NCBI GenBank assembly: GCA_015680635.1
Contig: JAABOA010000011.1
Location: forward strand, 34,357-46,330
Source: Lunasporangiospora selenospora
Lineage: Eukaryota > Mortierellomycota > Mortierellomycetes > Mortierellales > Mortierellaceae
Length of the DNA stretch: 11,974 nt
Direction: 5' to 3'
Numbering within the stretch: the stretch's first letter is position 1; every line of letters starts with the position of its first letter. Made by a program: the position numbers and the translations under genes. The notes beneath the pieces were generated by a model, which was not told the origin of the DNA, ran no database searches, and saw only the letters and a list, made by a program, of their open reading frames with translations. Of the stretch, positions 9,301 to 11,974 are shown piece after piece.

Positions 9301-10532
9301 CCAGAACCTGTGATCCCTACGAGTACATCTTCGCCACCACTTTTGCCTGCACTTGATCCTTCGCGTACGACCGAGTCGCCGACCTTGCCGTCTCCTCTTT
9401 CGCCTCCTCCAACAGTCCCGATCGGATACCCGCCACTTCCTCCATCAATTCTTTACAGCGATGACCTTATGACAGTGAGCTCGCTCCATCTGACCATCCA
9501 CTCTTTCTACTTTCCGCTGAATACGCCGCTGACGATTCCGCTACTCTCGATCACCAATCTTGAAACACATGCACCTTCAGCCGAAAACGGTAGCAGTGCT
9601 GCAGGTGCGTGGTCAAAGTACAAGAGCTGGGGACGAGTGGCCCTCTCTGACATCTGGTGGGCTCGAGATCCCAAACCAGGCGACCCCCAAGAGAGCCAAG
9701 ATAATAGAAGTAGCCGTGGAAGCACAGGTGATTCTGCCAAGGAGCCAGTCATGTACATCGTCGTCCGCGTCGAAGGAGAGTGGCTCCGCAAAGGGTTTGG
9801 GATTCAGTCCGAGCCAGGAGTTACCATCCTGAAGGAGGCCTGGGCCACCGTCCGCGAGAGCCGATTGGGACATTGCACGCTTCGGCCAACAGATGGACTT
9901 GCTGTCGCATCCTCAAGCGTGAGAGCTGATGCAGCGGAAATAGCGGTCCATGTAGAGGCCGAAGCTGCGGTTTCTGGTGTCTGGTCCCACCTCTTGAGCT
10001 AGGCGAGGGCACTCATCTGGAGAAGGTGACTGAGACCGCAACAAGACATGGAAGCCTGCCTGGTATGCTTGTAGGATCTGACAAGAGGCGACAGTGGCCA
10101 GGTCATACCAAACAGGCAACGGGCTCTTGGTCCGCTTATCCATTTTCTGAAGATTCGCCTCAGTATCTGGCGCAGGTACAGCAGAAACAAAGGTTACAGC
10201 AACAGCAACAAGAGCTCCAGCGTCGTTATCAGCATATGTTCTCGCCATTGGGAATGCAGAATGTTGCAGCGGCCGCGATTGCAGCGGTCTCTACAGCCTC
10301 ATCGACCTATCGGTCCAAGATCCCACAATATTACCCTCAATATCAGTCAGCTTCAGCGGGATCTTCTGCTCCGAGGATCATCACGAGCTCCTCGGCTCCG
10401 ACAACGGGTTCATATCTTGACCCTGAAGAGAGCTGTGGCGACGAGCCACTATTTGTCGACTTTGATGATATGGGGTCTGGTGTTGAAAGAGGGACGCAGG
10501 GATTACCAGGTGGTAGCTCCTCTTTCTCGTAA
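6322..10532 (+). CDS. Large disordered Ser/Pro/Gln-rich protein with a C-terminal PH-like segment (function unknown)
   Basis: Not recognised as a named protein. The main exon runs from ATG 6322, and the protein is about 1376 residues if the intron 9919-9998 is used. Residues 1-1040 are low complexity: Ser/Asn/Thr-rich N-terminus, QQQS/QPQS repeats (294-321), Pro-rich stretches including nine consecutive prolines (748-756) followed by YLPAPPLPPP, a short LQER repeat (about 833-845), and an acidic patch DSGSDSDEES (about 945). Residues about 1042-1180 are ordered-looking: LHLTIHSFYFPL, TIPLLSI, WGRVALSDIWWARDP, YIVVRVEGEWLRKGF, then an amphipathic stretch ending LKEAW, a beta-rich then helical pattern like a PH-type fold. 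The tail is Q-rich with coiled-coil character and ends in an acidic EPLFVDFDD motif. I infer a cytoplasmic scaffold or membrane-proximal role, with Pro motifs that could bind SH3 or WW domains. If unspliced, the main frame stops at 10002 and the tail is lost. Confidence 0.75.
7201..7284 (+). repeat. 12-bp tandem repeat, seven units, encoding Gln/Ser
   Basis: Seven in-frame units: CAGCAACAGAGC (QQQS), two CAACCGCAGAGC (QPQS), then four CAGCAACAGAG[C/T]. The unit is a multiple of three, so copy-number change would keep the frame. The mixed CAG/CAA codons and the internal Ser distinguish it from a pure polyglutamine tract. Confidence 0.95.
8551..8625 (+). repeat. Polyproline-coding tract
   Basis: CCT/CCA/CCG codons encode PTPTP, nine consecutive prolines, then YLPAPPLPPP. 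This resembles FH1-type or SH3/profilin-binding proline tracts, but no FH2 or SH3 domain accompanies it in this protein. Confidence 0.9.
8819..8868 (+). repeat. Short LQER tandem repeat followed by polyglutamine
   Basis: Three near-identical 12-bp units (CAGGAAAGGCTG, CAAGAAAGGCTG, CAAGAAAGGCAA) encode QERL, QERL, QERQ and run into a short CAG cluster. The charged and leucine pattern could form a short helix. Confidence 0.85.
9919..9998 (+). other. Probable intron (or frameshift) joining the PH-like exon to the Q-rich tail
   Basis: The main frame ends at TAG 10000-10002, while the adjacent frame, open from 9930 to 10532, encodes a protein-like tail. The best donor is AAGC|GTGAGA at 9919 (phase 0). 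Phase-compatible acceptors end at 9998 (CTCTTGAG), 10007 (GCGAG) and 10025 (GAAG), all weak. I list the one giving 80 nt, close to the 84 and 88 nt of the neighbouring gene's introns. A single-base sequencing error or a true frameshift between 9930 and 10002 would also explain the change. Confidence 0.4.
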
Positions 10533-10858
10533 AAAAACCCCCTCGCCCATTAAAACTCGTCTACAAGTGTAAGAAGAGCAACTATTGGGGATATTTTTTT
10601 ATCTCTTGACTCTTGATCCAAGTAGGAGAACGCCTGCATCTCTTGACATGCCTTTTTTAATTATATCTCTTGTAACGAAATCCTAATGACTCCCCCTTTC
10701 TTCTTTTCTTCATGCTGAACGACTTTCCATTTTCTCCATTTATTACCGAAGTCAGCAACTTTCCTGTATGTATAAAGCTAGCCTTTTTCTTTTTCATTCT
10801 TTTTCCCTCACTCTCTCCAGCACTCAACAAATACAATAAATAAACTGTACTTTTTTGT
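10533..10858. terminator. Convergent 3' intergenic region with polyadenylation-type signals
   Basis: No gene seen. For the plus-strand gene, ATTAAA lies at 10549-10554 and AATAAA at 10835-10840. For the minus-strand phosphatase gene, AATAAA (TTTATT on the plus strand) lies at 10739-10744, about 115 nt past its stop. The octamer ATCTCTTG occurs at 10601, 10638 and 10665. The two 3' UTRs probably overlap or nearly do so. Confidence 0.5.
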
Positions 10859-11974
10859 TTAAAAAGGTCTGCAGGCTGCAGCCATGTCCTTTGGAATATA
10901 ACTCTCGATGAACTGAAGGAAGTTTTCGAGTGGGCAGGCATCAAGTGTACATCCGAGTTTTTGGTTTGCAGGCACAACCTTACCCTCATACAAAACGCGG
11001 ACAAAGCGCTCATGTGTGTTCTTGGTTGAAGGCTTCTTCCAGACCTCAATGATCAAAGAAGATGCATATGCAGGCCAAGGAGTTTCTGGCGTGGCTATGA
11101 CTGCTAGGATCTGGTCCAGAGACTGGTCATGCGCCGAGTAAATCTCGAATCGCTTCCCAGCAGAGTTCATCTGACCCCTACCCTTGGATTGAGCAGAGAC
11201 TCGGATCGAGGAGGAAAGAGTCTTGAGGATGGGTCCGACAGCGAGACGCTTGACCTCTTCGGCAGCCGAGTACTGGTCCTCGCGGAAGACTCCCGAGTAC
11301 ATGAAGGTGCCTTCTTTAATGGCCTTTACCACCTCCTTGTTTGAGAGACAGAGCTTTGGGTCCAAAGGGCTGCAACCGAGAGGCAGACCATTACAGTACC
11401 GAGGCATGACTGTGTCTCCATTGATGGTTGTATTGTAAGCAGGATTGGAGTCAACGCCGAGGACCTTATTAACCTTGACCATGAGTGCATAGTTGGATCG
11501 AATAAACTCCGCATAACGTGGCGTCTTAAAAAACTCTTTGTAGAGGAGACCAAGTTTGGGGCATGCAGTTGGGTTGAGGATCAGAGTTTCGATCGCTTGA
11601 GGATAGGTATTCAAGGTCAAAACCCAAGCCTGGTCATCGTGGTGACCTTTTTTGGAGGAACGCTGGCGGCGATAAGAAGCTGGGTAAAGGCCATCCAGGA
11701 AACCTTCGATCGATTCTCGAGTTCGCCAAATATAGGTATTTCGGAGGTAGAGATCTTTGGGGTCCAAGGCAGAGGAGAGGAATCTCAACTGGTCAACATA
11801 GACCGATCGAAGATCCTTCCCCAGTTGACGCGTTTGGGCCACGCCACGGTTGGTCAACTGACCAACCTCGCAATTGCCGCGCCAGTACAGACCTGAGGCA
11901 TAGACGTTCTCTTCGGGAGAGTGTGGCGTAGAAAATAAGACTAGGGGATCCTTCCCTCTATTAAGGGGAAATGG
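10859..11974 (-). CDS. Histidine acid phosphatase (branch 2), C-terminal part; continues beyond the window
   Basis: Histidine acid phosphatases hydrolyse phosphomonoesters through a phosphohistidine intermediate, usually in the secretory pathway, lysosome/vacuole or outside the cell. The open frame runs from the window edge to TAA at 10859, 371 residues and no intron needed. It enters at HFPLNRGKDPLV and shows NCEVGQLTNRGVAQTRQLG, then WRTRES (11711-11728), the family's conserved Arg region after the first motif, and YSAHDQSLDQIL with the catalytic HD pair at 11126-11131. Cysteines near YCNGLPLGC, LGCTLDACP and the C-terminal ACRPF fit disulfides of a secreted enzyme. The RHGxRxP motif and any signal peptide must lie upstream, off the window. 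It resembles the 2-phosphoxylose phosphatase/lysosomal acid phosphatase group more than phytases, but substrate cannot be inferred. It is convergent with the disordered-protein gene. Confidence 0.9.
   Translation of the reverse strand, partial: PFPLNRGKDPLVLFSTPHSPEENVYASGLYWRGNCEVGQLTNRGVAQTRQLGKDLRSVYVDQLRFLSSALDPKDLYLRNTYIWRTRESIEGFLDGLYPASYRRQRSSKKGHHDDQAWVLTLNTYPQAIETLILNPTACPKLGLLYKEFFKTPRYAEFIRSNYALMVKVNKVLGVDSNPAYNTTINGDTVMPRYCNGLPLGCSPLDPKLCLSNKEVVKAIKEGTFMYSGVFREDQYSAAEEVKRLAVGPILKTLSSSIRVSAQSKGRGQMNSAGKRFEIYSAHDQSLDQILAVIATPETPWPAYASSLIIEVWKKPSTKNTHERFVRVLYEGKVVPANQKLGCTLDACPLENFLQFIESYIPKDMAAACRPF

Noticed and set aside
10075-10572. Open frame overlapping the Q-rich tail in a third frame
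   Set aside because: Although open to 10572 it encodes Arg/Ser/Leu-rich shadow sequence; the tail frame ending at 10532 has coherent Q-rich and acidic composition.
11855-11857. Apparent start of the phosphatase frame at 11857
   Set aside because: The codon is TTG, and conserved phosphatase sequence (NCEVGQ) precedes it; the frame runs off the window end.
1-11974. tRNA, rRNA, transposons, CRISPR arrays, large inverted repeats
   Set aside because: No cloverleaf-like A/B boxes, transposase or reverse-transcriptase motifs, terminal repeats or spaced direct-repeat arrays were seen on reading both strands.

Overview
The window looks like a piece of a filamentous fungal nuclear genome, most likely an early-diverging (Mortierellomycota-like) fungus. 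The evidence is short GT-AG introns of about 80-90 nt, a long pyrimidine-rich promoter, proteins padded with Ser/Pro/Gln/Thr-rich low-complexity sequence, and a histidine acid phosphatase and an S28 peptidase of fungal type. The lineage is an inference from style; no marker gene is present. There are no RNA genes, mobile elements, CRISPR arrays or prokaryotic signals.

Layout: (1) 62-4334, minus strand: a secreted serine carboxypeptidase of MEROPS family S28, at least three exons. Its catalytic core is recognisable from end to end but is swollen to about 1366 residues by low-complexity insertions. (2) 4335-6321: a divergent intergenic region of about 2 kb. It holds the leader of the peptidase and, from about 5461, a 240-bp CT/CA-rich tract and the presumed 5' UTR (with a possible intron) of the next gene. 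(3) 6322-10532, plus strand: a large, mostly disordered Ser/Pro/Gln-rich protein with a 12-bp tandem repeat, a polyproline run, an acidic Ser/Asp patch, a C-terminal segment that resembles a PH-type fold, and a Q-rich tail reached through a probable intron near 9919-9998. (4) 10533-10858: a convergent 3' intergenic region with polyadenylation-type signals for both strands. (5) 10859 to the window end, minus strand: the C-terminal 371 residues of a histidine acid phosphatase; the N-terminus with the RHG motif lies beyond the window.

The first and third genes encode hydrolases (the peptidase has a clear signal peptide; the phosphatase family is usually secretory or lysosomal), while the middle gene looks cytoplasmic and possibly regulatory or scaffolding. 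Nothing in the sequence ties the three into one pathway. No convincing new multi-gene system is visible. The points most worth checking are the loop-expanded peptidase, the two competing frames in its first exon, and the frame change near the end of the middle gene.
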